Shown here in pieces: positions 26,904-36,144 of a stretch of DNA of 64,000 bases (the stretch's first letter is position 1; every line of letters begins with the position of its first letter). This stretch comes from an uncultured Granulosicoccaceae bacterium (GTDB lineage Bacteria; Pseudomonadota; Gammaproteobacteria; Granulosicoccales; Granulosicoccaceae), in NCBI GenBank assembly GCA_938006335.1, contig CALLMF010000005.1:1-64000 (forward strand). The letters run 5' to 3'. The notes beneath the pieces were generated by a model that saw nothing but the letters and a program-made list of their open reading frames with translations, was not told the origin of the DNA and ran no database searches. A program made the position numbers and the translations under genes.

Positions 26904-29603
26904 GTGTACGACTCCATCAAGGCTGACCCCGAACTGCGACGAGGTGCTCGTCGTATCACGCTCGGTTGGCTTGGCTCGTTTCTGCTCATCTTGCTGGCGT
27001 TTGTCGTCCTGCTGGACTGGAGCGGAGCCACTACTCGACTCGATCGCCTGGTGCACGACAGCTGGGTGCGCTGGCATCAGCGCGATGCGCCCGAAGAGAT
27101 CGTCATCGCGGCCATTGACCCTGCCAGTCTCGACGTCATTGGTCGCTGGCCCTGGCAACGCGAAACGCAAACCAAGATATTCGACGTGCTGGCGCGGCTC
27201 GGTGCGCGTGCAGTGGTCGTGGATATTCTCTACACCGAGGAGTCCCGTGACCCGGACGTGGACCGGCGTCTGGCGCATTTGCTCGGCCAGGTTCCGGTCA
27301 GCATCCTTCCGGTGCTGCTCGAAGGCGGGGTAGGTCGGTCGTCCAATGACACGCTGCCGATTCCTGTGCTTGCACGCGCCGCATCGGATATCGGGCATGT
27401 CGTGCTACCGATCGATAGCGACGGTATTGTCAGGCGTATCCAACTGAAGGCAGGGTTTCGGCGGCCGCATTGGTCGTCGCTGTCGCTGGCCGCTCATCAG
27501 GCCCTGAATCCTGATTTCACGGATGCTGATATCCCCGGGGAGCGCCTCGAGCTGAGCGATCCACCTGAAGACGTCTGGACAGGTGATCACGAGGCGCTCA
27601 TCCCGTTCTACGGCCCGGCAGGCAGCTTCACTCAGGTGCCTGTCGTTGATCTGCTGCAAGGTCGTGTACCCCGTTCGGTCATCGATGGTCGCATCGTGTT
27701 GATTGGTTTGACATCGACAGGCCTCGGTGATGTCGTGCCAACACCGGTATCCGCTCAGGACCGCCCGCTGCCAGGGATCGAGGTGCATGCCAATGTGCTG
27801 GCTGCCCTTGACGTCGATGGGCTGGTCACGGTGGCACCTTCCTGGACCGGTCTACTCGTTGCCGCGTGTTTCCTGCCACTGCTCCTGCTGTTGTATTCCC
27901 GCTCGCCACCGCAGTGGAGTCTGTTCCTTGCGCTCGGTGGATCCTTGCTGCCGGTCATCGTCAGCTTGACCCTGTATTCCCAGCAGCAACTGTGGTTCGC
28001 GCCGATTTCGGTGAGCATCGGCATCATCTCCAGTTATCTCGCCTGGAGCCGTCATCGGCTCGCCTACGTCAATCGCTTTCTCGAGCGCGAACGCGCCTTG
28101 CTCGCGCCACACATGCCCGAGCGCGACGATCTGGATCTGCAGGCGCTGATCGGATTCTTCGAGACCGCAGTCCGGCACTTGCCGATCGATGGCTGGCGAT
28201 TCACCGTCGATGGCAAACATTATTCCGGTGGTCAGAGTATTCCCAATGCGCCGGCCGATCTTGTCGGCAATCGCTGGCGTTTTCGTCGCGGAATTCACTC
28301 GCGCCGTTACAACACGCCCGGTCGCCTCGAGATCAGCATCCAGCTGCGCGACGAGGACCAGGCGAACCCCGTCAAGCGATACATCGACTCGCTCGGGCGA
28401 GTTCGTTCGCGCGAACGTCGTATGGCATTAGGTGGCTCGATCGAAAAGCTGCAGCGCAACGCACAAACGCTCTCGTCCGAGCTGCAGTGGTTGCGGGGCG
28501 TGAAGATCTTCAGCGAAACCATCATGTCCGGTAGCCCGATGGGGTTTGCGGTGTGGAACCCGGCCGGCGAGATGATTCGTGGCAATGCACTGATAGAACG
28601 CTTCATTCCGGTCAAGAGTCCGCGGGTCGCGCTGGTGGACTTCATTCGGGTGATCGAGCCCGAGACCGAGGACTACGCGTTGCGTCAACGGGTGGACGGC
28701 CTGATCCTGAGGGGCGAAGGGTGGCAGCTTGCCTACGAGGCCGGTGAGCAGGAACTCGTCATCGTGTTGAGTGCCATCGGCGACCGCCTGGCGGATCGAT
28801 TGATCTGCGCCAGCGTGTTGGACGTCACTGCAGTGCGCAGCGCAGAACGCGCGCGCGCAGAGTTGGTGGACTACCTGTCGCACGATTTGCGCTCGCCGTT
28901 GATCTCCGCGCTGTATGACATCGAGGCTGAAAAACCGATCGGACAGCTCGAGTCGGCAGAGTTACCGGGACCTGCTGCTACCCAGGCCAATCCCGAGGAC
29001 GGACTCGACTCGGACGTTGTCCGTCGCAGAATCGTATCGAACATCCGTCGCAGCCTGAGCATGATGGATGACCTGCTCCATGTGGCGCGTGCCGATAGTC
29101 TCGACGGCAGCGGCTTCACCGAAGTGCTGTTCAATGCGGTCGTCGATAACGCACTTGATCAGATGCTGCCACAGGCCACGGGTCGTGACATCGGATTCAA
29201 GCTCGACACCACCGACGATGAGCTCTGGTTGATGGGCGATGCCGGCTCACTCGAGCGAGCGGTGTGCAACATCATCGGGAACGCCATCAAGTACTCCCCT
29301 GAAGGCAGCTCCGTTCGCGTGTCCTTGCGCGGTGATCCCGAAACTCAGTGTGGAGTGCTGACGATCAGCGACGACGGCGTCGGTATCGACCCCGCAGAGT
29401 TGAAGCATCTGTTCGTGCGGTTTCGTCGCGATGCGCGTGTGGTCGGCAAGTTCAAGGGGATCGGGCTGGGACTGGCCCTGGTCAGCCGGGTCGTCAGGCA
29501 GCATGGCGGCGAGGTAGAGGCCTTCAGTCCTGGCAAAGGGACGGATATCGTCATGCAGCTGCCCCTCGCTGACCTCGACAACGACGTTGTGTCCGAGCAA
29601 TAG
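26904..29603 (+). CDS. CHASE2-domain sensor histidine kinase
   Basis: The 899-residue kinase begins at GTG 26904. After a first membrane helix (about 24-44) comes a large extracytoplasmic CHASE2 domain (about 45-310), then three closely spaced membrane helices (about 310-385), a linker with a PAS-like segment (about 535-640), a HisKA motif with the phosphorylated histidine H660 (YLSHDLRSPL), and an HATPase with N, G1 and G2 boxes (NIIGNAIKYS, DDGVGID, GIGLGLAL). The stimulus sensed is unknown. It forms a pair with the preceding response regulator, and its stop is two bases from that of the convergent rpiA. Confidence 0.93.
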   Translation: MYDSIKADPELRRGARRITLGWLGSFLLILLAFVVLLDWSGATTRLDRLVHDSWVRWHQRDAPEEIVIAAIDPASLDVIGRWPWQRETQTKIFDVLARLGARAVVVDILYTEESRDPDVDRRLAHLLGQVPVSILPVLLEGGVGRSSNDTLPIPVLARAASDIGHVVLPIDSDGIVRRIQLKAGFRRPHWSSLSLAAHQALNPDFTDADIPGERLELSDPPEDVWTGDHEALIPFYGPAGSFTQVPVVDLLQGRVPRSVIDGRIVLIGLTSTGLGDVVPTPVSAQDRPLPGIEVHANVLAALDVDGLVTVAPSWTGLLVAACFLPLLLLLYSRSPPQWSLFLALGGSLLPVIVSLTLYSQQQLWFAPISVSIGIISSYLAWSRHRLAYVNRFLERERALLAPHMPERDDLDLQALIGFFETAVRHLPIDGWRFTVDGKHYSGGQSIPNAPADLVGNRWRFRRGIHSRRYNTPGRLEISIQLRDEDQANPVKRYIDSLGRVRSRERRMALGGSIEKLQRNAQTLSSELQWLRGVKIFSETIMSGSPMGFAVWNPAGEMIRGNALIERFIPVKSPRVALVDFIRVIEPETEDYALRQRVDGLILRGEGWQLAYEAGEQELVIVLSAIGDRLADRLICASVLDVTAVRSAERARAELVDYLSHDLRSPLISALYDIEAEKPIGQLESAELPGPAATQANPEDGLDSDVVRRRIVSNIRRSLSMMDDLLHVARADSLDGSGFTEVLFNAVVDNALDQMLPQATGRDIGFKLDTTDDELWLMGDAGSLERAVCNIIGNAIKYSPEGSSVRVSLRGDPETQCGVLTISDDGVGIDPAELKHLFVRFRRDARVVGKFKGIGLGLALVSRVVRQHGGEVEAFSPGKGTDIVMQLPLADLDNDVVSEQ

Positions 29604-29604
29604 G

Positions 29605-30318
29605 TCACCGCGATAGCATCGATACCTGGGCGGGTAGTACGGTGTCCGCCCCACCCGACGCCTTGCCGACGATCAGCTTGTCTGCCCCGCGTGTGGCAAA
29701 CAGCCCGCATGTCACCACGCCCGGTATCGCGTTCAGCTGCGTCTCCAGCGCCAGGGGGTCATCGATCCGGAACTCATGGCAATCAAGGATGATGTTGCCA
29801 TTGTCGGTGGTCACGCCCTCTCGATATTCAGGGTCCGCGCCGAGGCGGACGATCTCCCGCGCGACATGACTGCGCGCCATGGGAATCACCTCGATCGGTA
29901 GCGGGAATTCACCGAGACGTTGCACACGCTTCGACTCATCGACGATGCAGACGAACTGGCGACTTGCCGCGGCGATGATCTTCTCGCGCGTGAGTGCCGC
30001 GCCGCCACCCTTGATCAGCCGCAGGCCGGCATCGGATTCATCAGCTCCGTCGATATAGAGATCGAGCGGTCCTGCCATGTTCAGATCGAGCACCTCGATA
30101 CCCGCGGCGTCCATGTGCTGTTCGGATCCGCGCGAGGCGGCTACGGCACCGTCGACCAGTCCCGGTTTTTCAGCCAGCAGCGCGATCAGCACATTGACCG
30201 TCGATCCGGAGCCGATACCGACCGCCATGCGCGGCTCAATGTCGGCGAGCGCTGCCTCGGCCGCAGCGCGCTTCCCTGCCGGCGCCTGACTCAATACGTG
30301 GGCAAGATCGACAGACAT
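29605..30318 (-). CDS. rpiA: Ribose-5-phosphate isomerase A
   Basis: The 237-residue enzyme interconverts ribose-5-phosphate and ribulose-5-phosphate in the pentose phosphate pathway. Motifs are [37 protein letters not shown] and the catalytic region with FVCIVDESK. The start at 30318 (MSVDLAHV) gives the expected length; an ATG at 30366 would add 16 residues and reach the ilvA start. Divergent from ilvA with about 50 bases between. Confidence 0.96.
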   Translation of the reverse strand: MSVDLAHVLSQAPAGKRAAAEAALADIEPRMAVGIGSGSTVNVLIALLAEKPGLVDGAVAASRGSEQHMDAAGIEVLDLNMAGPLDLYIDGADESDAGLRLIKGGGAALTREKIIAAASRQFVCIVDESKRVQRLGEFPLPIEVIPMARSHVAREIVRLGADPEYREGVTTDNGNIILDCHEFRIDDPLALETQLNAIPGVVTCGLFATRGADKLIVGKASGGADTVLPAQVSMLSR

Positions 30319-30369
30319 GACTTGGGTGGTCCGGGTAGAGAAGGCGGTGTTTGACGTTATGCTCATGGG

Positions 30370-31935
30370 ATGAGCACACTGCTGGAAGGTTACATCAGAC
30401 GCATTCTCTCGGCGCGCGTCTACGATGTTGCAAAGGAAACCCGATTGCACGACGCACCTGGCTTGTCTGCGAGGATCGGCAACCGTGTGCTGCTCAAGCG
30501 CGAGGACGAACAGAGCATCTTCTCGTTCAAGTGTCGCGGCGCCTTCAACCGCATTCACAATCTCGTCAAGGCGCGCGCTGCTGAAGGCAATGGCAATGAC
30601 GGCGGCAACGCGCAGCCTATTGCAGGCGTTATCGCCGCGTCAGCTGGCAACCATGCGCAAGGTGTTGCTCTTGCAGCAGGAAAACTCGACCTGAAGGCGA
30701 TCATCGTGATGCCACGAACCACGCCGCCGATCAAGGTCGACGCGGTACGTGCACTGGGCGCCGAGGCCGTCCTGTTCGGGGATGATTTTGACTCCGCGCT
30801 CAAGGAGGCGCTGCGTCTGGCTGACGAGCGTGGGCTCGAGTTCATCCACCCCTTTGATGCCGAAGATACCATCGCAGGCCAGGGCACCGTGGCGGTCGAG
30901 ATATGTCGCCAGCACCCGGGTGAGCTCGATGCCGTGTTCGTGCCTGTCGGCGGCGGCGGCCTGGCTGCCGGTGTCAGTGCCTACATGCGCTATCTGCGCC
31001 CGGAGGTTCGTACCATAGGCGTGGAACCCGTGGACGCTGCCAGCATGCACGCAGCACTCGCAGCCGACGAACGCGTGGTGCTCGACGAGGTGGGCCTCTT
31101 TGCGGATGGCGTGGCCGTGCGACAAGTCGGTGCCGCCACCTTCGAGCTCTGCCGTGAATGCCTCGATCACGTGGTGTTGGTGACCGTGGACGAGATGTCC
31201 GCAGCCATCAAGGACATCTTCACGGAGACCCGCACGCTGGTGGAGCCTGCAGGCGCACTGGCGCTTGCCGGGTTGAAACGTCACGTGCGTGATACCGGTG
31301 AGGCTGGCAAGACCTATATTGCAGTCAGCTCCGGCGCCAACATCAATTTCGACCGGCTGCGCCATGTGGCCGAACGCGCTGAAATCGGAGAATCGCGTGA
31401 AGCCTTGCTCGCTGCAACCATTGCCGAGGAGCCAGGCAGCTTCAGGCGTTTTTGCGAGGCGCTTGGGCGGCGGAGCATCACCGAGTTCAACTATCGCTAC
31501 CACGACGAGAAGAGGGCGGTGGTGTTTGCCGGTGTCGAGATCGAGGGCGGTAACGAAGAACGCGAGCAGTTGGTGGGATCTCTTGCGGATGCTGGCTATC
31601 CGATCGAGGATCTCACTGACAACGACACCGCCAAGCTGCATGTGCGACACATGATCGGCGGACGTGCCAGCCTCGAGAACGAGCGCTTGTTCCGTTTTCG
31701 CTTTCCGGAGCGCCCGGGTGCCCTGCTGGGCTTTCTCACCCGTATCGGTGAGCGTTACAGCATTACCTTGTTTCACTACCGCAACCACGGTGCGGCCTAT
31801 GGTCGGGTGCTGGTCGGGATTGACACGCAAGGTGTCAAGGGCGTATCGGACATCCTCGGTGAGTTGTCGAGTGAGCCCGGTTTCCACTGCGAAGAAGAGT
31901 CTTCCAACGAGGCCTACCGCCTGTTTCTGGCTTGA
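30370..31935 (+). CDS. ilvA: Threonine dehydratase, biosynthetic
   Basis: The 521-residue PLP enzyme makes 2-oxobutanoate from threonine, the first step of isoleucine synthesis. The PLP lysine is K54 in FSFKCRGAF; the phosphate-binding [11 protein letters not shown] and [11 protein letters not shown] motifs follow. Residues about 340-521 form two ACT-like regulatory domains, which in IlvA bind isoleucine and valine, so this is the allosteric form and not the catabolic TdcB. Compared with E. coli IlvA it has a short glycine/asparagine insert near residues 74-82. Confidence 0.96.
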   Translation: MSTLLEGYIRRILSARVYDVAKETRLHDAPGLSARIGNRVLLKREDEQSIFSFKCRGAFNRIHNLVKARAAEGNGNDGGNAQPIAGVIAASAGNHAQGVALAAGKLDLKAIIVMPRTTPPIKVDAVRALGAEAVLFGDDFDSALKEALRLADERGLEFIHPFDAEDTIAGQGTVAVEICRQHPGELDAVFVPVGGGGLAAGVSAYMRYLRPEVRTIGVEPVDAASMHAALAADERVVLDEVGLFADGVAVRQVGAATFELCRECLDHVVLVTVDEMSAAIKDIFTETRTLVEPAGALALAGLKRHVRDTGEAGKTYIAVSSGANINFDRLRHVAERAEIGESREALLAATIAEEPGSFRRFCEALGRRSITEFNYRYHDEKRAVVFAGVEIEGGNEEREQLVGSLADAGYPIEDLTDNDTAKLHVRHMIGGRASLENERLFRFRFPERPGALLGFLTRIGERYSITLFHYRNHGAAYGRVLVGIDTQGVKGVSDILGELSSEPGFHCEEESSNEAYRLFLA

Positions 31936-31955
31936 GAAGCTCGTCCCCAAACGAA

Positions 31956-31983
31956 AAGCGGCTGCGATCAATCGCAGCCGCTT
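31956..31983 (-). terminator. Rho-independent terminator of the BON gene
   Basis: Perfect 13-base inverted repeat (arms 31956-31968 and 31971-31983, two-base loop). Read on the minus strand it is followed by TTTTCGTTT, a usable uridine tract. On the plus strand the tract is missing, so termination of ilvA would be weaker. Confidence 0.75.
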
Positions 31984-32004
31984 ACCGCGTGCTCGTGGTC
32001 TGAG

Positions 32005-32274
32005 TTACGAGTTGTTGCTATCGATGCTGTTGATCACCCGGTCAATGCCCGGAGCGTTCAAGGCAGCGCGCTCGGCGGCCAGCGCGTCTGTCTTTTCGGA
32101 GTAGCCAAAGAGGGTGGCCGTATCGCCATCGACGACGACGCCGATCTGGCCGGAACCCGAGATCGCGGATTGCACGTCCTGGTAGACGTTGCCGCTGGAG
32201 ACGGCCGTGGCGGGGGCGGTAAAGGCAGTAGCAGAAACGAGAGCGAGAGCAGCGGCGATGTTGAGAGCTTTCAT
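32005..32274 (-). CDS. Small exported BON-domain protein
   Basis: The 89-residue protein has a signal peptide (MKALNIAAALALVSATAFTA, cleavage near ATA) and a single BON fold: YQDVQSAISG, GQIGVVVDGDTATLFGYSEK and AALNAPGIDRVINSI. BON domains bind phospholipid membranes, and similar small proteins (OsmY-like) act in the periplasm under envelope stress. It is alone between the ilvA terminator and a gap of about 130 bases that carries its promoter. Confidence 0.82.
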   Translation of the reverse strand: MKALNIAAALALVSATAFTAPATAVSSGNVYQDVQSAISGSGQIGVVVDGDTATLFGYSEKTDALAAERAALNAPGIDRVINSIDSNNS

Positions 32275-32405
32275 GAGAGTGGGTTCCTTGGGTGTGTAGA
32301 TGAGAGTTGAGGCGTACTGAATTGACTGATTCGAAACTCGCGTTGGTGCGTTGTTTCGATGGGTTCAGTATCGACTTGACTCTTGTCCGCGGCCTTTGCG
32401 CAGAC

Positions 32406-32984
32406 TTACAACGGTGTAAGCCACCCGTTCTCGGTCACCACCCCATCCAGTGGCACGTCCCATGGCATCGGCTGCAAGTGATCGACACGCTGAAACTCGT
32501 GAGCGATACCAATGAGCCTGGGCCGTTGCTCGGCATCTGCAAAATACCGATCGTAGAAGCCTCCACCCATGCCCAGTCGATGCCCTGCTGAATCGAAGGC
32601 CACCAGCGGAACGAGCACGATATCAAAAACCGGTCTGACGTCGGTATCCAGGGTTGCTACCGGTTCCTCGATACCGAAGCGATTGCGAACAAACGGCGTA
32701 CGATCATCTATTGCGACGAACTGCATGGATGCACCCGTCACTACAGGAACGTAGGTCGTGCTGCCGGTCAGGCGGGCTTGCCTCAAGACATCGTCAACCG
32801 GTACTTCGCCGTTGATGGCTACATAAGCCGCAACATGCCGGGCACCTGCCACATGCTCGGAAAGATGGGCGCACACCGCAATTGATACTTTATCCAGACT
32901 TGTATTATCAAGTGCTGCGCGTTGCGTCTTGATGCGCTGGCGAAGCGCGGCCCGCCAGGCATCGTCTTGAATGCCGTCAGTCAT
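32406..32984 (-). CDS. fau: 5-formyltetrahydrofolate cyclo-ligase
   Basis: The 192-residue enzyme converts 5-formyl-THF to 5,10-methenyl-THF with ATP. The basic N-terminal region RQRIKTQRAAL, DIVLVPLVAFDSAGHRLGMG and GGFYDR (substrate and ATP loop) are conserved. It lies downstream of 6S RNA and zapA on the same strand, the arrangement known from E. coli as zapA-ssrS-fau(ygfA). Confidence 0.95.
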   Translation of the reverse strand: MTDGIQDDAWRAALRQRIKTQRAALDNTSLDKVSIAVCAHLSEHVAGARHVAAYVAINGEVPVDDVLRQARLTGSTTYVPVVTGASMQFVAIDDRTPFVRNRFGIEEPVATLDTDVRPVFDIVLVPLVAFDSAGHRLGMGGGFYDRYFADAEQRPRLIGIAHEFQRVDHLQPMPWDVPLDGVVTENGWLTPL

Positions 32985-33007
32985 GCGTGCAGGCGCGTTG
33001 GTAAAAG

Positions 33008-33196
33008 TGTATCAACCGCAAGTGCCGTCTTCAGCGTGCTACCTTGAACCAATCGGTTCAAGTGGGAGCAACTGGAACCACATCAGGCTTTCCGCCGTGG
33101 CGGACGTGCACAACAGCAGTTACCAGACCGCTCCCGGGTTTCGAAATTAGGCTCAAGGGATATACCCGACAGAATCACGAACACCGCAGAAGATAC
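33008..33196 (-). ncRNA. ssrS: 6S RNA, regulator of RNA polymerase
   Basis: The gap between zapA and fau on the minus strand has the features of 6S RNA. Near its 3' part is the conserved hairpin CTTGAACC-GATT-GGTTCAAGG (about 33045-33063), as in the E. coli 3' region, and the 5' part has the CTTGAGCCTAATTT segment that corresponds to CTGAGCCGATATTT. The two flanks can pair into the long interrupted rod with a central bubble that mimics an open promoter and sequesters sigma-70 holoenzyme. Synteny (zapA-6S-fau) is diagnostic. End points are estimates, good to about ten bases. Confidence 0.88.
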
Positions 33197-33235
33197 GTCA
33201 ATGACCTTAGCACGCTCATTCGTCGTGGCTGCGCG

Positions 33236-33655
33236 TCAATCCTCATTCTTCACACTGTTTTCAGAGGCGGTTGCGTCCACGTCTGCAACGCCTTGTTCCA
33301 GGGCGCCCGCAAGTCGTTGATTCATGGCTTCGATGCGGTTGAGAATGCGAGGGTCATCGCCATTGTTTGCGCGCGACTTCAACAAGGCATCTGCTGTGTT
33401 GATGGCGGTCACGATTGCAATCTTCTCGATGCTGGAGGTGTTGTTGCGCGATCGCAGATCCCGCATCGACTGATCGATGTAGGCAGCCGCTTGTTTGAGC
33501 GCGTCCTCCTCACCCGGTCGGCACGCGATCGTGACTTCCTTGTCGAGAATGCGCAGTTTTGCCAGGCGCGGCTCTGGCGGTTTATCGGCCGCTGACGCGC
33601 TGGCGCTGCCCGAAGAGCCGGCCTTGCTGGTGTGGTTTGCCTCGCGTCGTGTCAT
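33236..33655 (-). CDS. zapA: Cell division protein ZapA
   Basis: The 139-residue protein has a ZapA core (RLAKLRILDKEVTIACRPGE, AAAYIDQSMRDLRSRN and EKIAIVTAINTADALLK), preceded by a 28-residue polar extension and followed by a helical tail. ZapA cross-links FtsZ filaments at midcell. Its start overlaps the stop of the coiled-coil gene upstream by four bases. Confidence 0.93.
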   Translation of the reverse strand: MTRREANHTSKAGSSGSASASAADKPPEPRLAKLRILDKEVTIACRPGEEDALKQAAAYIDQSMRDLRSRNNTSSIEKIAIVTAINTADALLKSRANNGDDPRILNRIEAMNQRLAGALEQGVADVDATASENSVKNED

Positions 33656-33873
33656 TGTCCTGCCTCAAGCGACTTCAAGCGTACGATCATCTGTTCGACC
33701 TTGTTGCGGGCCGTCTCGTTCTTCTCGATCAGGCGCGAGCGTTCGTCGATCAGCGCAAGCTGTTGATCGCGTAGCAGCGCATTCTCCGCGCGCAGGTCAT
33801 CGCAGGTCGCCAGCAGCGACGTCAGGCGATTTTCGAGGGATTCGAGTTGTTGCTCCAGCGGGGATGTACTCAT
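33652..33873 (-). CDS. TIGR02449-type, ZapB-like coiled-coil protein
   Basis: The 73-residue product is almost entirely coiled coil (LEQQLESLENRLTSLLATCD, LRAENALLRDQQLAL) with a heptad pattern and no enzyme motif. It resembles the TIGR02449 family found next to zapA. ATGA overlap with zapA indicates coupling and hints at a divisome role; that role is inference. Confidence 0.82.
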   Translation of the reverse strand: MSTSPLEQQLESLENRLTSLLATCDDLRAENALLRDQQLALIDERSRLIEKNETARNKVEQMIVRLKSLEAGQ

Positions 33874-33998
33874 GCAGAACCGGCATCGGCGAGCGCAATG
33901 TGCGCATCGGCACGACTGTATACTCGACCTGGTCCGGTGCAGGCAAGGCACAACGCGATTCGCTGCCACCGGATTCCCTTCCAGCCGGCCCTATTTTG

Positions 33999-34745
33999 AT
34001 GAGTCGACAATCAGACGACAAGCTACCGGAGGTCAATGCATCCGGCATCGCCCCCAGCGCGGATGCGGGTCCTGACTTGACGTCCGGTGCGGGCGCTGCA
34101 ATCGATCCTGAGCGCGTCGGGCGCGCCCTCGAGTCCATCGGGATTCCCTTGTCGCGTTCCGAGGCTCACGGGCTCGCGTGCGGCCTGCTGTGCGCGGAGA
34201 CGACGGCAGCGGCCAAATCGCGCTGGTTTACCGAGCTCATCGATGCAGCGGAGCTGGACGCGGGGGCTGTGGCGGCTCATGGGGAATCGATCCGTGTGAT
34301 AGACGCATGGTTTGTCGCGACCCAGGAGCAACTTGACGCGCCCGATGTGGTCTTTTCGCCGGTCTTGCCACCCGACGATGCTCCGTTTGGCATGCGCATC
34401 GACGCGCTTGGCGATTTCTGTGCGGGGTTCACCTACGGCGTCGGTATCGGGGTGTCCAGCCGCGGCAACCGCGCGTTGCCGGACGATTCCCGCGAGCTCC
34501 TCGCGGACTTTCAGGCGATCGACGGTGTGGAGCGTGGCACACGCGACGATGCCGGCAGCGGGTCAGACGGCGCGGCAGACAACGAAGCCGATTACGCCGA
34601 GCTCGTCGAGTACGTCCGTGTCGGGGTGCTGGTGATCCTTGAAGAACTCAAGCCGGTGGATCGGGTGGCAGCTGGCAAAGAACGGGCTACGTCCGACACC
34701 CCTGGCGCGACCAGCGGCTCCACTGATTTTTCTCGATTGCACTGA
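33999..34745 (+). CDS. ygfB: UPF0149 family protein (YgfB-like)
   Basis: The 248-residue protein carries the family pattern PLSRSEAHGLACGLLCAET, then WFVATQEQL, FCAGFTYGVGIG and VEYVRVGVLVILEEL, as in YgfB. It has a longer N-terminus (about 35 residues) and an acidic low-complexity insert (GSGSDGAADNEA) compared with E. coli. YgfB proteins are soluble; a role in controlling beta-lactamase expression is reported in Pseudomonas. The gene is divergent from zapA's operon and ends in a TGATG overlap with pepP. Confidence 0.9.
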   Translation: MSRQSDDKLPEVNASGIAPSADAGPDLTSGAGAAIDPERVGRALESIGIPLSRSEAHGLACGLLCAETTAAAKSRWFTELIDAAELDAGAVAAHGESIRVIDAWFVATQEQLDAPDVVFSPVLPPDDAPFGMRIDALGDFCAGFTYGVGIGVSSRGNRALPDDSRELLADFQAIDGVERGTRDDAGSGSDGAADNEADYAELVEYVRVGVLVILEELKPVDRVAAGKERATSDTPGATSGSTDFSRLH

Positions 34746-36079
34746 TGCGTCCGATTACCAAGACACTGGCTGCGGAGCTCAAGCGCCGCCGACGCGCATT
34801 GATGCGCCTGATGGGCGAGAACTCCATCGCACTGATACCGGCGGCCAACGAGGCCGTGCGCAGTCGGGATACCGAGTACAAGTATCGCCAGGACAGCAAC
34901 TTCACGTACCTGAGTGGATTCAGTGAGCCCGATGCCTTGTTGGTGCTGATACCCAATCGGCGCGCGGGTCAGTACCTGATGTTCTGTCGCGAGCGTGATG
35001 CGGAGAAGGAAATCTGGCACGGGCGTCGAATCGGTGTGGATCGCGCGCCCGACATCCTCGGTGCCGATGATGCCTTCCCGATCACGGATCTTGACGACAT
35101 CCTGCCGGGGCTGTTGGAGGGGCGTAGCGCGGTCTATCACACCCTTGGCAAGAATCAGGCGTTTGACGCTCAGGTGCTGCATTGGCTCGGAGAGTCACGT
35201 TCGGCACGGCGTCAGAAGGGTCTCGACCCCGATGCCTTCATTTCACTTGATTATCACTTGCATGAAATGCGGGTGCACAAGAGCCGCGCCGAACTTGCGG
35301 TGTTGCGGCGGGCCGCAAAGATCTCTGCGGCGGGGCATTGTGCGGCGATGCGTGCGGCCCGACCCGGGCGTCGCGAGTACGAGCTGGAAGCAGAGCTGAT
35401 CGCCGAGTACACGCGTAGCGGCGCCGAGCACGCATTCCTGCCGATCGTCGGCGGAGGTGCCAACGGCTGCATCCTGCACTACACCGAAAACGAATCCGAG
35501 CTTGCGGACGGGGAGTTGGTGCTGATTGACTCCGGTGCGGAATACCAGGGTTACTGTGGCGACATCACGCGCACCTTCCCGGTTAACGGGCGGTTTACCG
35601 ACGCGCAGCGCGATGTATATGAAATCGTGCTCGAGGCCAATCTTGCCGCCATTGACGCCACACGCGTCGGCGAACACTGGAACGCGGCCCACGAAGCGGC
35701 CTTGAAAGTGCTGGTACGTGGGCTCAAATCGCTTGGCATTCTCAAGGGCTCGGTGCCATCGCTGATCAAGGAAGAGGCCTACAAGCCCTACTACATGCAC
35801 CGCACCGGCCATTGGCTGGGCATGGATGTGCACGATGTGGGTGAGTACAAGGTCGGTGATCAGTGGCGCGAGCTTGGCGCTGGAATGGTCACGACGGTGG
35901 AGCCGGGCTTGTATTTGGGCTCGCAGCGAGCGATCCCAAAACGCTATCGACAGATGGGGATCCGCATCGAGGACAACGTCGTCGTGACTGCGGAAGGGCC
36001 GGAGGTCACCACCGGTGATGTGCCGAAAACGGTTTTGGACATCGAAGCGTTCATGAGCGCCAACAAAGGCGCCGCGTGA
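34745..36079 (+). CDS. pepP: Xaa-Pro aminopeptidase (proline aminopeptidase P)
   Basis: The 444-residue cytosolic enzyme removes the N-terminal residue from peptides with proline second. The pita-bread metal ligands are visible: D in LIDSGAEYQGYCGDITRTFP (two aspartates), H in HRTGHWLGMDVHD, E in TVEPGLYLG and E in RIEDNVVV. The N-terminal AMP_N domain covers residues 1-165. Its start overlaps ygfB's stop by one base, and ubiH follows after 65 bases. Confidence 0.97.
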   Translation: MRPITKTLAAELKRRRRALMRLMGENSIALIPAANEAVRSRDTEYKYRQDSNFTYLSGFSEPDALLVLIPNRRAGQYLMFCRERDAEKEIWHGRRIGVDRAPDILGADDAFPITDLDDILPGLLEGRSAVYHTLGKNQAFDAQVLHWLGESRSARRQKGLDPDAFISLDYHLHEMRVHKSRAELAVLRRAAKISAAGHCAAMRAARPGRREYELEAELIAEYTRSGAEHAFLPIVGGGANGCILHYTENESELADGELVLIDSGAEYQGYCGDITRTFPVNGRFTDAQRDVYEIVLEANLAAIDATRVGEHWNAAHEAALKVLVRGLKSLGILKGSVPSLIKEEAYKPYYMHRTGHWLGMDVHDVGEYKVGDQWRELGAGMVTTVEPGLYLGSQRAIPKRYRQMGIRIEDNVVVTAEGPEVTTGDVPKTVLDIEAFMSANKGAA

Positions 36080-36144
36080 CGACCGATGAGGCATCGAATC
36101 ACGGCAGTGCATGACGCTGCGGATATCCCGCCCGGTGCCTTGTC

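Noticed and set aside
30640-31971. Long open frame antisense to ilvA
   Set aside because: No domain or start signal; ilvA is unambiguous on the other strand.
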